From Cognatilysobacter bugurensis (GTDB lineage: Bacteria > Pseudomonadota > Gammaproteobacteria > Xanthomonadales > Xanthomonadaceae): a stretch of 64,000 bases of DNA. The position numbers were made by a program, and so were the translations under genes. Positions 40,115-51,300 of the stretch are shown here, one piece after another; position 1 is the stretch's first letter; every line of letters starts with the position of its first letter. The notes under the pieces were generated by a model. It was not told where the DNA came from. It worked only from the letters and a program-made list of their open reading frames with translations, and did not search any database. Location: the NCBI RefSeq assembly GCF_014652095.1, contig NZ_BMYD01000001.1, forward strand, positions 1,279,466-1,343,465, written 5' to 3'.

Positions 40115-40165
40115 CAGGCCCCAGCAGGGCCTGAAACGCAGCAGCCCGTCACGAAGACGGGCTGC
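40115..40165 (-). terminator. Tandem hairpins after infC
   Basis: First hairpin: GCAGCCCGTC / GACGGGCTGC (10 bp, 5-nt loop, 40141-40165), 20 nt past the infC stop and followed by TGCGTTTC on the minus strand. Second: CAGGCCC / GGGCCTG (40115-40133). Together they may terminate or attenuate the thrS-infC transcript. Confidence 0.55.
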
Positions 40166-40185
40166 CGGGACCTCAATGCTCGCGC

Positions 40186-40710
40186 TTACTGCTTCTTCTT
40201 CGGCGCGATCATCATCACCATCTGACGGCCTTCGAGCCGCGGCCGGGACTCGATGACAATGTCCTCGCCCAGATCCTGCTCGATGCGATTGGCCATCGCA
40301 CGTCCGAGCTCCTGATGGCTCATCTCGCGGCCGCGGAACCGGATGTTGACCTTGATCTTGTCGCCTTCTTCAAGGAAGCGCCGCATGTTGCGCAGCTTGA
40401 TCTGGTAGTCACCCTCGTCGGTGACCGGCCGGAACTTCATTTCCTTGATCTCGATCTGCTTGGACTTCTTCTTCGCCTCGTTCGCCTTCTTCTGAAGCTC
40501 GAACTTGTACTTACCGAAGTCCATGATCTTGCAGACCGGCGGATCGGCGTTCGGCTGGATCTCGACGAGGTCGAGGCCTTCATCCTGCGCCTGGCTCAGC
40601 GCTTCATCGCGCGTCAGGACGCCGATCATCTCGCCATCGCTGCCAATGACGCGCACGCGCGGGACGCGGATCTCGCTGTTCTTCCGGTTCGGCTTGTCGG
40701 GGGTGCTGAT
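40186..40710 (-). CDS. infC: Translation initiation factor IF-3, ATC start codon
   Basis: 174 aa. IF-3 keeps 30S subunits free and rejects wrong start codons. The N-terminal sequence after the start reads [20 protein letters not shown], then [12 protein letters not shown], and the C-domain has [15 protein letters not shown] and MMIAPKKKQ. No ATG, GTG or TTG precedes the conserved N-terminus in frame; ATC at 40710-40708 has GGAG eight bases upstream. A rare AUH start is the known autoregulatory device of infC, since IF-3 itself discriminates against it. A GTG 18 codons inside would cut the conserved N-terminus. Confidence 0.95.
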   Translation of the reverse strand: MSTPDKPNRKNSEIRVPRVRVIGSDGEMIGVLTRDEALSQAQDEGLDLVEIQPNADPPVCKIMDFGKYKFELQKKANEAKKKSKQIEIKEMKFRPVTDEGDYQIKLRNMRRFLEEGDKIKVNIRFRGREMSHQELGRAMANRIEQDLGEDIVIESRPRLEGRQMVMMIAPKKKQ

Positions 40711-40762
40711 GTTGCAATCTCCGGTGTGGATCGTGCCGGCCGCCGTGCGACCGGGTTCAAGG

Positions 40763-42676
40763 TCAGGCTACGGGACGCGGTGCGCCCTCGTCGTGCAAAC
40801 GCGAAGCAAAATCGGCGACGGACATAGAGCCGAGATCCTCACCGCCCCGCGTGCGCACTGCAACCATGCCGTTTTCACGCTCGCGGTCTCCGACCACGAG
40901 CAGGTACGGCACCCGCTGCAGCGTGTGCTCGCGGATCTTATAGCCGATTTTTTCGTTCCGCAAATCCGCGTCCACCCGGAAACCTTGATTTGAAAGGGTT
41001 TTCCGGACCTCGGCCACGTAGTCGCCCTGGGCGTCCGTGATATTCATGACAACCGCCTGCACGGGTGCCAGCCAGGCCGGGAATTGGCCGGCGTGGTGCT
41101 CGATCAGGATGCCGATGAAGCGCTCCATCGAGCCCACGATGGCGCGGTGCAGCATGACCGGTTGGCGGCGCTGGCTGCTCTCGTCGACGTACTCGGCGCC
41201 GAGGCGGCCGGGCATCATGAAATCGACCTGCATCGTGCCGAGCTGCCAGGTGCGGCCGATCGCGTCGCGCAGGTGGTATTCGATCTTCGGGCCGTAGAAC
41301 GCACCCTCGCCCGGCAGTTCCTCCCACTCGACACCAGCGGCGCGCAGGGCCGAGCGCAACGCGTCCTCAGCCTTGTCCCAGGTCGCGTCATCACCGAGGC
41401 GGTTGTCCGGGCGCAGGGCGATCTTGATCTGGATATCGGTGAAGCCGAAATCGGCATAGACCCCGAGCGCCTGCTGGTGGAACGCGCGGACCTCGGCCTC
41501 GATCTGGTCCTCGGTGCAGAACACGTGGCCGTCGTCCTGCGTGAAACCGCGCACGCGCAGGATGCCGTGCAGCGCGCCGGACGGCTCGTTGCGGTGGCAG
41601 GCACCGAACTCGCCGTAGCGGATCGGCAGGTCGCGGTAGCTGTGCAGGCCCTGGTTGAACACCTGCACGTGGCCCGGGCAGTTCATGGGCTTCAGCGCGT
41701 AGGTCCGCTTCTCGGACTCGGTGAAGAACATGTTGTCCTTGTAGTTGTCCCAGTGGCCGGACTTCTGCCACAGCGACACGTCGAGGATCTGCGGACAGCG
41801 CACTTCCTGGTAGCCGGATTCGCGGTAGACCTTGCGCATGTACTGCTCGACCACCTGCCAGATCGACCAGCCCTTCGGATGCCAGAAGATCAGGCCGGGG
41901 CCTTCTTCCTGCAGGTGGAACAGGTCCTGCTGCTTTGCGATCTTGCGGTGGTCGCGCTTCTCGGCTTCCTCGATGCGCTGGATGTAGGCCTTGAGCTGCT
42001 TCGCATCGGCCCAGGCGGTGCCGTAGATGCGCTGCAGCTGCTCGTTCTTCGAGTCGCCGCGCCAGTACGCACCGGAGATGCGCGTGAGCTTGAACGCCTT
42101 GAGAAAGCGCGTGTTCGGCACGTGCGGACCGCGGCACATGTCGACGTATTCCTCGTGGTGGTACAGGCCCATGTGGGTTTCTTCGGGCATGTCCTCGACG
42201 AGGCGCAGCTTGTAGTCCTCGCCGCGCGACTTGAACGTCTCGATGACCTCATCGCGCGGCGTCATCTTCTTGATGACGCTGTACTCGGTCTCGATGAGCT
42301 CCGCCATGCGCTTTTCGATCGCGGCGAGGTCATCGGGCGTAAACGGACGCTCGCTCCAGATGTCGTAGTAGAAACCCTCGTCGATGACGGGGCCGATCAC
42401 CATCTTCGCGCTCGGGTAGAGCTGCTTGACCGCGTGGCCGACGAGGTGCGCGCAGGAATGGCGGATGATCTCGACGCCCTCGGCGTCCTTCGGCGTGATG
42501 ATGCGCAGCTTCGCGTCGTGGTCGATGACGTCGCAGGCATCGACGAGCTTGCCGTCGACTTCGCCGGCCACGGTGGCCTTCGCAAGGCCGGGGCCGATCG
42601 AAGCGGCGACGTCCATGACGGACACGGGGTGGTCGAACTCACGGCGGCTGCCGTCGGGGAGCGTGATCGCGATCAT
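40763..42676 (-). CDS. thrS: Threonyl-tRNA synthetase
   Basis: 637-aa class II synthetase. TGS domain at the N-terminus ([20 protein letters not shown]), editing domain with the [14 protein letters not shown] zinc-like motif at about 73-86, catalytic core with [11 protein letters not shown] (zinc Cys), [16 protein letters not shown] and [15 protein letters not shown], then the anticodon-binding domain ([12 protein letters not shown]). ATG at 42676 matches the usual start; a 49-codon upstream extension has no homology-like features. First gene of the translation cluster; infC follows after 52 nt. The 252-nt leader to recD shows no T-box or other element I can name. Confidence 0.97.
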   Translation of the reverse strand: MIAITLPDGSRREFDHPVSVMDVAASIGPGLAKATVAGEVDGKLVDACDVIDHDAKLRIITPKDAEGVEIIRHSCAHLVGHAVKQLYPSAKMVIGPVIDEGFYYDIWSERPFTPDDLAAIEKRMAELIETEYSVIKKMTPRDEVIETFKSRGEDYKLRLVEDMPEETHMGLYHHEEYVDMCRGPHVPNTRFLKAFKLTRISGAYWRGDSKNEQLQRIYGTAWADAKQLKAYIQRIEEAEKRDHRKIAKQQDLFHLQEEGPGLIFWHPKGWSIWQVVEQYMRKVYRESGYQEVRCPQILDVSLWQKSGHWDNYKDNMFFTESEKRTYALKPMNCPGHVQVFNQGLHSYRDLPIRYGEFGACHRNEPSGALHGILRVRGFTQDDGHVFCTEDQIEAEVRAFHQQALGVYADFGFTDIQIKIALRPDNRLGDDATWDKAEDALRSALRAAGVEWEELPGEGAFYGPKIEYHLRDAIGRTWQLGTMQVDFMMPGRLGAEYVDESSQRRQPVMLHRAIVGSMERFIGILIEHHAGQFPAWLAPVQAVVMNITDAQGDYVAEVRKTLSNQGFRVDADLRNEKIGYKIREHTLQRVPYLLVVGDRERENGMVAVRTRGGEDLGSMSVADFASRLHDEGAPRPVA

Positions 42677-42928
42677 CGGGAATACCGGTGCGGCCCGTCG
42701 GGCGGGCGTGGAATCGAAGACGTGCCGGCGCGGGCCGGACGGGACAGAAGCAGAAGCGGGTCGCACCGTCGAAGCGGCGCGCGGAGCGGTCAGCGATGGG
42801 AGGCGGTAGTGCTCATGTCGCACGCTCGACCGGCGCGTTCGCGCGGGTCACCTTCGGCTGGACCGCACCCGGACGGTGCGGCGGGAGAGCATGGTTGGGG
42901 ACCGCCCGGGCCGAAGTCAACCGTCCGA

Positions 42929-44779
42929 TCAAAACGCGAGCTCGCCCTGCCGCGGCGTGGCCACGACGGGCACGGGTTTCGGTTGCTCCGGAGCGGCATC
43001 CGCGACAGGCAAGCGGGCGAGGCGCTCGGCAAGCCGTCCGCTGCGCTCCACCGGCTGCGCGAGTGCAGCGTGGAGCGCGGCGTCGCTGCTCCACAGCTCG
43101 ACCCGCTCCCGGGCGCGCGACACCGCGGTGTAGAGCAACTGGCGCGAGAGGATGCGATGTGCGGGATCGGGCGGCAGCAGCACGGCCACGTGCGCGTACT
43201 CCGAGCCCTGGCTCTTGTGCACGGTGATCGCAAACGCGGGCTCATGCGGGGGCAGCGCTCCGGGCGGAAAGCCGCGCACGTCTCGGGCGCCGGAGGCGTC
43301 CGCCGTTTCGAACCAGACCTGCAGGCGGCCGTCGGCATCCGCGAGGCACACGCCGACGTCGCCGTTGAACAGGCGCGACGCGGCATCGTTGCGGGTGACG
43401 ATGACCGCACGACCCGCGTACCACTCCGCACGTTCCGGCTCGCGCCAGGCGCGCCGCAGATGGCGCTCGATCGTGCGGTTGGTCGCGACCGCTCCGAACA
43501 CGTCCTCGCGCAATGCGCACAGCAGCTGTTGCTGCGACAACGCGTCGAGCGCGGCGAGCGCGGTCGCACGCAATGCTTCCGGTTCGGCGGCCGGCGACGC
43601 CCGCAGCGCCGTCAGTGCTGCGAGCCGCTCACTCCAGGCGCGCAGCTGTGTCGCGAGCCGGGCGGTGTCGTCGACGCGCCGGTGGGCCGCGCGTTCTCCG
43701 GCGGCCTCGACCGCCTGCGCGAAGCCCGCGGCGTCGCCCGTGCGAACCGTCTCATTGAGCGCCACGAGCGTGCGTTCGGCGCGGAAGCTGTGCCGAAGGC
43801 GGACGAGCGCTCCGTCGCGCTCGCGTTCGAGCACGCTGACGACGTCCATCAGCGCCGACCCGGTCGACACCGATGCCAGCTGGTCCGCGTCGCCGACGAG
43901 CACGAGCGCGGCATCGGGCCGGACCGCATCGAGCAGACCGCGCAGCAGCGCCAGATCGACCATCGAGGCCTCGTCGACCACGACGACGTCCGCGGTCAAA
44001 GGCCGCTTGGCGTGGAAACGGAATGCGTTGCGCTGCGGGTCGAAGCCGAGCAGGCGATGCAGCGTGAGCGCGTCGCCGTCGGGCAGCGCATCGACCGCCG
44101 CACGCCACGCCGGCGGCAGGTCGCGTGCGAGCAGCTGTTGGCGGCCGCGGCGCAGCGCATCGACGAGCCGCTGCGCGGCCTTGCCGGTCGGCGCCGAGAC
44201 TGCGATCGAAAGCGGGGCTTCGGCTTGGCGTTGCAGCATCGCGAGCATGCGCAGCACGGTCGTGGTCTTGCCGGTGCCAGGCCCACCGGTCAGCACGAAC
44301 AGCCGGCGTCCGACCACGGCGCGCACCGCGGCGCGCTGCGGTGCGACCGCGTTGCTGCGATCGCCGTCGAACAGCGCATCGAGGTCGCCGTCGTCGATCG
44401 CGACTGACGATGCGGCATTGCGACGTGCATCGAGCGACGCCGCCACACGGCACTCGTTCGAATGGTTGCGGCGCAGGTAGAAGTGCGCGGTGTCCATCAC
44501 GAACGGGCGCATGGCGTCGTGCGCGCCGGCGTCGACGAGCGGGTCGTGGTGCACCTGCGCGAGCTCGGCGTCGGACAGCGGCGCCATCCCGTGGCGGGTC
44601 GGATCCATCGGCAGGGCGGCGTCGCCCTGCCCGTCCGCGTAGCTCGCCCACGCCGCAAGCCGCGCGAGTGCGGCGCAGCCGCCGTGCGCAAGCACCCAGC
44701 GGTGCACGGCGCGGTCGAGCGGACGCCAGGTGTCGCTCGCGAACTCGCCTCCGTCGCGCCGGAAGCCGTATCCGCTCAT
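42929..44779 (-). CDS. recD: Exodeoxyribonuclease V alpha subunit RecD
   Basis: 5'-3' helicase motor of RecBCD, 616 aa. Walker A GGPGTGKT (165-172), Walker B VVVVDEASMVD, motif III LVGDADQLASV, and the C-terminal SF1 motifs ITVHKSQGSEY and LLYTAVSRARERVEL. The N-terminal domain (1-140) is the RecB-binding part. The ATG overlaps the recB stop as ATGA. It is the last gene of the recCBD run. Confidence 0.96.
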   Translation of the reverse strand: MSGYGFRRDGGEFASDTWRPLDRAVHRWVLAHGGCAALARLAAWASYADGQGDAALPMDPTRHGMAPLSDAELAQVHHDPLVDAGAHDAMRPFVMDTAHFYLRRNHSNECRVAASLDARRNAASSVAIDDGDLDALFDGDRSNAVAPQRAAVRAVVGRRLFVLTGGPGTGKTTTVLRMLAMLQRQAEAPLSIAVSAPTGKAAQRLVDALRRGRQQLLARDLPPAWRAAVDALPDGDALTLHRLLGFDPQRNAFRFHAKRPLTADVVVVDEASMVDLALLRGLLDAVRPDAALVLVGDADQLASVSTGSALMDVVSVLERERDGALVRLRHSFRAERTLVALNETVRTGDAAGFAQAVEAAGERAAHRRVDDTARLATQLRAWSERLAALTALRASPAAEPEALRATALAALDALSQQQLLCALREDVFGAVATNRTIERHLRRAWREPERAEWYAGRAVIVTRNDAASRLFNGDVGVCLADADGRLQVWFETADASGARDVRGFPPGALPPHEPAFAITVHKSQGSEYAHVAVLLPPDPAHRILSRQLLYTAVSRARERVELWSSDAALHAALAQPVERSGRLAERLARLPVADAAPEQPKPVPVVATPRQGELAF

Positions 44780-47700
44780 GCCGGGACCTCCGCGGCGCCG
44801 AGCACGCGGTCGACGGCGGCGAGCAGCGCATCGTCGAAACGCTGCGTCCACATGCCCGCGCCGGGCGCGAGGCCGGCGGCGCGTACGAACACGTAGATCG
44901 CCTCGCCCAGGTGCATAGCGCGGTCGTAGCGTGCGAGGCGACCGCGCAGGTAGCGGTCGACGGCCACGGTGTAGAGCAGCGCCTGGAAGCGGTAGTGGTG
45001 TGCGTCCATCGCGGCGCGCAGCGCGGCCGGCGCGTAGTCGGAGATGCGATCGCCGAGATGGTTGCCCTTGTAGTCGAGCACGTGGAAGCGACCGCCGTGC
45101 TCGAACACGAGGTCGATCTTGCCGGTCATCAGCCCGTTGAGACGGGGCGTCGCGAGCATCGGCACGAGGTCGGGCTCGCCGTGTGCGGCGCAGGCCGCAC
45201 GGAGCGCACGAACCGCGACGTCGTCGATCGCGTAATGGAACTCCATCTCCGCGCGTATCGCAGCCGCCGGGAGCGCGCCGAGCGTGAGGCCGGGGCGCGT
45301 GGCGGGCAGCAGCGCCGCGTCGAGCGTGGCCTGCACGCGCGCGGCGAGCGGACGCACGAGCTCGTCGATCGATGCGTCGCGCACGCGCACGCCGGCTTCG
45401 AGCAGGCTGCTGCGCACGAGGTCGAGCTGCGACGTCACCGGTTCGCCGACGCGGCGGTGTTCGAAGATCGCGTGGAGTGCATTGCCGAAGTCGGCGCCGC
45501 GTACGTGGCCCAGTGCGAGCAACTCGGGATGCGCGTCCTCGTCGGCCGCCGAGGGCATGGCGTCGTCGACCGAGTCCGGTTCGACGGACAGATGCGCCTC
45601 GTCGCTGGCCGCTGCCTCCTCGACCGCATCGAGGCGAACGCGGGTCAGCGTGGAGAAGCTGTGCTTCGCCTGCGGCCGTGCGGCTGCGGGCTCAACCACC
45701 GCTTTCGCGCGCAGCGGGCGCGTCTCGTTTTCGTCACGACAGCGCACCACCGGCCATGGCCAGCCGATGCGCCACTCGATCGCGTGCGCGACGTCCTCGA
45801 CCGATCCGCCCGGCGCGAGCTGCGCCTGCAGGCGCTCGACCATTGCGTCGAGTGCGGAACGGTGCGGGTCGGCGGGCGGCGACTTGGAGACGCCGTCGTT
45901 GCGGTCGACCGGCAACACGTAGACGTGGCAGGCGTGCTTCGCGCGGGTGAGCGCGACGTACAGCACCCGGAAACGCTCGTCCTGGTCCTCGACGCAGGCC
46001 TGGCGCATCGCATCGTCGAAATGCTCGCCGCCGAGATCGAGCACGCGCGTGCCGGATTCGGCGTCGTGCACCACCGGCAGCGTCGGCTCACGGCCGGTGT
46101 GGTCCCACATCAGCGGCAGGAACACGATCGGAAACTCGAGGCCCTTGCTCGCGTGCAGCGTCATCAGGCGCACGCGGCGGGCATCGGATTCGATGCGCAG
46201 CTGCTGCTCTTCCGCGGCCTCGGTCGCCTCGGGCTCGGCGTCGCGCTGCGCGGCAAACCAGGCGAGCAGCGCCTGCACGCCGTCGACGCGCAGGCTCGTC
46301 TCCTGCAGCAGTTCGGCCAAGTGCCGGAGATCGGTGAGCACGCGCTCGCCGTCGCCGCCGGCGACGAGGCGCGGGCCGCAATCGGCGATCACGTCACGCA
46401 CCGCGGCGAGCACGCCGCCGGCCTGCCAGCGCGCGCGCCATTGCACGAAGCGCTGCGCGATCGGCTGCCAGGCGAGCGGGTCTTCGCGCAGGCGCTGCAG
46501 CGCATCCCAGGTGTGGCCGCCCAGCCGCGTGGCCAGCGCCGCGCGGACGGCCGCGTCATCGCCGGCGTGGGCGATGCCGTGCAGGAAGATGAGCAGGTCG
46601 CGTGCGATCGGCGTTGAGAACACGCTGTCGCGGCTCGTGCCCACGCACGGCACGCGACGCTCGAGCAACAGGGCGCGCAGCTGCACGATGTCGCCGTGGC
46701 GCGGCAGCAGCACGGCGATGTCGCCGGGCTGGAGGGGGTCGTCGCCGATGCGGTGTCGCCCGGCGTCGAGCATGCCGGCGATCTGATTCGCACACGCGCG
46801 CAGCGCCTGCGTGCGGCGCTCGTCGCGCGTGGACGGGCAGTCGGACTGCACGTGGAATACCAGCGGCCGCGTGCAGGGGCCGCCGTCCTCGACGAGCGGC
46901 TGCGCATCGGCGCGACCGGCCGCATGCACGGGCTCGACCCGGATGCCGAGCCGCCCGTCCTGGCCGAGCGCGGTGCCGGCAAGCGCATGCCATTCGTTGA
47001 ACGCGGTGACGAGCGCACGCGAGGAACGCTGGTTGACGTCGAGATGCAGCAGCGTGTCCGCGCCTTCGCGCGCGGCGAGATAGGCGTGGATGTCACCGCC
47101 GCGAAAACGGTAGATCGCCTGCTTGGGGTCGCCGATCATCACGAGCCGGCCGCGCGGCGCGCCGATTTCGTCGCGGTAGATGCGGTCGAGGATCGCGAAC
47201 TGCTGCGTGTCCGTGTCCTGGAATTCGTCGACGAGCATGACCGGCCAGGCTTCGAACAGGCGCGCCGCGAATCCATCGGCGTCCGGTCCGCGCAGCGCGG
47301 CATGCACCCGCTCGATCTGTGCGTCGAACGTCAGCAACCCGTGCTCGCGCAGGCGGTGCTCGCGGCGTTCGCGCAGTTGCGCGGTGAACCGGCGCAGCGC
47401 CTCGGCTTTCATCGGCGCGGCCGCGTGCGGCAGCAGGCGCACCGCGCGCTGCGCGAGCGAGATTGCCGGATGCGCGAGCGCGGCGTCGTAACGGGCGGGC
47501 TTGATCTGCTTGTGCAGCTCGTCGAACAGGTGACGCCGCGCGTCCTTTGGCAGCTCCACGGCGCAGCGCGCGTCGATGCCGTCGGCCAGCGCATGCAGCA
47601 CGCGGATCAGCGCGGCGTTCGAGCGCGCGAACCAGCCGACGTCCGCGCAGAAATCCCGCAACAGCGCCGCGTTGTCGCCGTGCTGCAATTCCTGCAGCGT

Positions 47701-48390
47701 CGCGGCATCGAGCGCGCGGATCGACACGCCCGGCGCAAGCGCCTGCGCGAGCGCACGCGACAGCGCGCCGCGACCGGCTTCCACCCAGGCCTGCGCGCCG
47801 TCATCGAGCGCGCCCGGCGACTGCACGAGCTCACGCCACAGGTCCTGCACGAGCTCATCGTGCAGCGTGCGTGCGCATGCCATCTCGGCCGGCAGGAACG
47901 CGCTGCCGCATTCAAAGGGGTAATCGGCGAGCACGCGTCGGCAGAAGCCGTGCAGCGTGCTGATCGGCGCGAGGTCGAGCTCGACCTGCGCGAGCCGCAG
48001 CCGGTTGAGGTCGCCGCGCACGCGCGACGGGTTGGGCTCGTGCCAGCGCGCGCGCAGCCAGGCGTCATCGCTGCCGCCGTCCTCGTCAGGCAACTCCGAC
48101 TGCTCGAGCATCGCGCACGCGCGGCGCTCGGCCCACGCGAGGCGCCGGCGCAGCCGCTCGCGCAGCTCCTGTGCCGCCGCGTCGGTGAACGTGGTGACGG
48201 CCACGCGCGAGGCCGCGAGCGGCGTGTCGCCTTCAAGCAGCAGGCGCAGATACAGCACGGAAATCGTCCACGTCTTGCCGGTGCCGGCGCTCGCTTCGAT
48301 GAGGCTGCGCCCGCCGTCGTGCAGCGGCAGTGCGCGCCAGTCCTGCAGGCGTTGCGGCCCGATCGGCTGAGGCGCGTCCATGCGCGTCAT
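44776..48390 (-). CDS. recB: Exodeoxyribonuclease V beta subunit RecB
   Basis: 1204-aa 3'-5' helicase and nuclease. Walker A EASAGTGKT (32-40), motif II DEFQDTDTQQF, and the UvrD-type C-terminal helicase motifs (RLMTLHASKGLEFPIVFLP). The RecB nuclease domain at the C-terminus has GKIDLVFE then HVLDYKGNHLGD, giving the Asp, Asp and Lys of the active site, and a downstream YRFQALLYTVAVDRYL box. The ATG at 48390 overlaps the recC stop (ATGA); an alternative in-frame ATG is 9 nt further in. Confidence 0.96.
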   Translation of the reverse strand: MTRMDAPQPIGPQRLQDWRALPLHDGGRSLIEASAGTGKTWTISVLYLRLLLEGDTPLAASRVAVTTFTDAAAQELRERLRRRLAWAERRACAMLEQSELPDEDGGSDDAWLRARWHEPNPSRVRGDLNRLRLAQVELDLAPISTLHGFCRRVLADYPFECGSAFLPAEMACARTLHDELVQDLWRELVQSPGALDDGAQAWVEAGRGALSRALAQALAPGVSIRALDAATLQELQHGDNAALLRDFCADVGWFARSNAALIRVLHALADGIDARCAVELPKDARRHLFDELHKQIKPARYDAALAHPAISLAQRAVRLLPHAAAPMKAEALRRFTAQLRERREHRLREHGLLTFDAQIERVHAALRGPDADGFAARLFEAWPVMLVDEFQDTDTQQFAILDRIYRDEIGAPRGRLVMIGDPKQAIYRFRGGDIHAYLAAREGADTLLHLDVNQRSSRALVTAFNEWHALAGTALGQDGRLGIRVEPVHAAGRADAQPLVEDGGPCTRPLVFHVQSDCPSTRDERRTQALRACANQIAGMLDAGRHRIGDDPLQPGDIAVLLPRHGDIVQLRALLLERRVPCVGTSRDSVFSTPIARDLLIFLHGIAHAGDDAAVRAALATRLGGHTWDALQRLREDPLAWQPIAQRFVQWRARWQAGGVLAAVRDVIADCGPRLVAGGDGERVLTDLRHLAELLQETSLRVDGVQALLAWFAAQRDAEPEATEAAEEQQLRIESDARRVRLMTLHASKGLEFPIVFLPLMWDHTGREPTLPVVHDAESGTRVLDLGGEHFDDAMRQACVEDQDERFRVLYVALTRAKHACHVYVLPVDRNDGVSKSPPADPHRSALDAMVERLQAQLAPGGSVEDVAHAIEWRIGWPWPVVRCRDENETRPLRAKAVVEPAAARPQAKHSFSTLTRVRLDAVEEAAASDEAHLSVEPDSVDDAMPSAADEDAHPELLALGHVRGADFGNALHAIFEHRRVGEPVTSQLDLVRSSLLEAGVRVRDASIDELVRPLAARVQATLDAALLPATRPGLTLGALPAAAIRAEMEFHYAIDDVAVRALRAACAAHGEPDLVPMLATPRLNGLMTGKIDLVFEHGGRFHVLDYKGNHLGDRISDYAPAALRAAMDAHHYRFQALLYTVAVDRYLRGRLARYDRAMHLGEAIYVFVRAAGLAPGAGMWTQRFDDALLAAVDRVLGAAEVPA

Positions 48391-51300
48391 GCCGTGGCCT
48401 CGGCGTCGCGTTCGGCGAAATGGATCAGGCCGTGCAGGTCGCGCGCGATCGATTCGAGAAGTTCGTGGTCCGCCGTGCCCGGCCGAAAATCGCGCTCGCT
48501 CGCGAGCAGCCGCGCATAGCCGAGGCCGTAATCGCGCTCGCCGACGTGCTGCCGACCGCCGAGCCAGGCATCGGCGGTTTTCGCAGGCGCGGTCGCCGCG
48601 ACCCAGCTCGTCTTCGGGAAGTACCACGACGGTGCGGCCTGCGCCTGCACCCAGAAATCGAGCAGCCGGCCCACGCGCGCGCGCAATGCATCGAGCCGCT
48701 GGGCGCACGCCTCGATGTCGCCGTCGCTCGCATGCGCCATGAACTGCGCATCCCACTCGTTGATCGACTGCTGCCAGCGCGCGCTGTCGGTCTCGGTCAG
48801 CGCACACAACCGCGCGGCGCGATCACCCGCGGCATCGCGCAGGCGCAGCAGCGCCCATTCGACGAACAGGCCGATGCGGGCGCGGAAATCCAGCGCGTCC
48901 TCGCGCCGCCCCGGGTAGAGATCAAACACCCAGACCGCGTCGTCGGTTTCGTAGCAGCGCGGCAACTCGCCGCGTACGCGGAACGGGGACGCATCGATGT
49001 CGACCGACACCGCGCACGCCTGCGGCAGGCCGCTGGCGAACAGCGGGTGTCGACGCGCGCCTTCGAGCAGCGACTGCACCTTCTCGCACTCCGCGCGCCA
49101 CGCCGCCTCGCCGATGCGGCCGGGCGGCAGCAGGCCGCCCAGACGAAGCCACGGCGGCGCGGCGTCGGGCAACGCGTCGTGCGCGATCGCGTGGACGAAC
49201 ACGCGCCGCGTGACGCCGTCGATCGCGTCGAAGCGGGCCTCGAGCGGCTCGCAGTCGGGCAGGCGCCCGTCCCCGAGCGCATCGAGCCTCAGGCGAAGCG
49301 CGCCCGCGAGCAGCTGGCGAGCCGGGTCGCGGTAGTACCCGAGCACCTCGTGCAGTGCGATCGGCTCGATCGACGGCGCAATCGCTACAGGCACTGTGGG
49401 GGGCGTGTGGAACGGCGCAGGCGGCGGCGCGGCGGGCGGCGCGGCCATCTGCGCGAAGTCGCGACGGAAGGAGAACAGCGCCGGGTCGCGTCCGTCGAAG
49501 TAGCGCGCGTCGAACGGCTGCAACGGATGGCGGACGAGCCACGGACGCTGCCATGCGCCGGCGGCATCCGGCGCGTCGTCCTCGGCATCGACGCCTGCGG
49601 CGCGCTCGAACGCGGCAAGCAACTCGCCGAGCGGCGCGGACGGGTTGCGCGGCTTGCCGTCGCGCACGCCCTCGCCCACGTAGCTCAGGTGCAGCGCATC
49701 GCGCGCGGACATCACGGTTTCGAGGAACAGGTAGCGGTCGTCGCCGCGCAGGTCGCGATCGCCGAGCCGCCGGTGGCGCGACATCGGGTCCAGCCCGCCC
49801 TCGCCTCCGCCACGCGGGAACTCGCCCTCGTTGAGGCCGATCACCGCGATCACGCGGAACGGGATCGAGCGCTGCGGCACCATGCCACACACCGTCATGC
49901 CGCCCATGAGGAACGCCTGCCGCTGCGGCGCGGCTTCGAGGCGCTCGAGCAGCAGGTCGCGCACGACGTCGAACGGCAGTTCCGGGTCCAGCCCGCTCTG
50001 CGCCGGCTCCGTGGCGATCGTGCGCACGAACCCCAGCAGCAGCGCCTTCGCGTCGAGCGCGAGGCGGTCGTCGGGGTCCACGCGCAGCATCGCGTCGAGC
50101 CGGTGTTCGAACCGCTGCGCCCACGCCGACGCGCGCGTGCGGCGGTTGCGGTCGCTGTGCAGGTCCGCCAGCTCGACGAGCAGCGCATCGAGTGCACCGA
50201 GCGCGGCAGCCTGAGGGCCGTGGATGCCGTCGATCGGCGCGAGTTCGCTCCCGTCGGGCAGGCACACGCCGTCGTCGCCGGCCGCGTCGCCGAGCACGTA
50301 GCCGGCGAGCATGCGGTCCACGCCCCAGGCGAACGTGTGCTCGGACACGCGCGGCAGCCCCAGGTCGTGTCGGAAACCGGCATCCAGCGCCCAGGCCACG
50401 CGTGCATCGCCGAGCCACTTCGCAACAAGGTCGATGTCGTCCGCGGCGAGGCCGAAGCGACGCGCGATATCGGGCCGCGCGAGCAGGTCGATGACCTCGG
50501 GCGCGGTCAGCCGCGAGCGCGGCACGTCGAGCAGGCGCCGGAACGTATCGAACAGGCTGTGCGACGACGCCACGGCGACATCGGCGAGGTGGTACGGCAG
50601 CGGACCATCGGCATGGCCGGGCGGCCCGAATACCGCCGGCAGCAGCGGGAGGTACGTGCGGATGTCGGGCGCCATCACGATGATGTCCGACGGGCGCAGA
50701 TCCGGCCGCTCGCGTCGCTGCTGCAGCAGTGCGTCGCGCAGCACTTCGAGCTCACGCAGCCGCGTGTGGCAGACGTGCACGCGCAACGATGCATCGGCGC
50801 GTTGCGCGTGCACATCGCCGACCGGCGACAGCAGTGCGGGCTCGAGCCGCCGGAGGCTGTCCTGCAGGCGATGCAACCGGCTGTCGCCCGCTTCCGCATC
50901 GTCGACCTCGTGCTCGGCGCCCGCTTCGTCGCGCCAGTGGCGCACGTCCTGGACCACATCCGCCTCGCTGTCTTCGAGCGCGAGCATGAAGTGCTGGCCC
51001 AGCCGCCCCCACTGCGCGAGCAGCGGGTGGTCCTGATCGAGGAACAGCGCTTCGGTGTCGGGCGCGAATGCGTCCGCGCGCACTCGCTCGCGCAACAGGC
51101 GACGATCGCTCGACAACCCGGCCCAGCGCTCGCGGCAGGGGTCCGGGATGTAGAGCACGAGCGGCCGGTGGCGTGAGACTGCGCGCAGCAGGGCGAGCTC
51201 GGCCGGGGCGAGGTGGCTCAGGCCGAACACGTGCAGCGGTTCGGCCGAGCGCACGAGGTCCGGATACTGCCCGATCGCGTCGACGAGCCGCTCGAGCACC

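Noticed and set aside
42677..42928. T-box or other riboswitch upstream of thrS
   Set aside because: No conserved T-box bulge sequence or terminator/antiterminator pair was visible; T-boxes are rare in this group.
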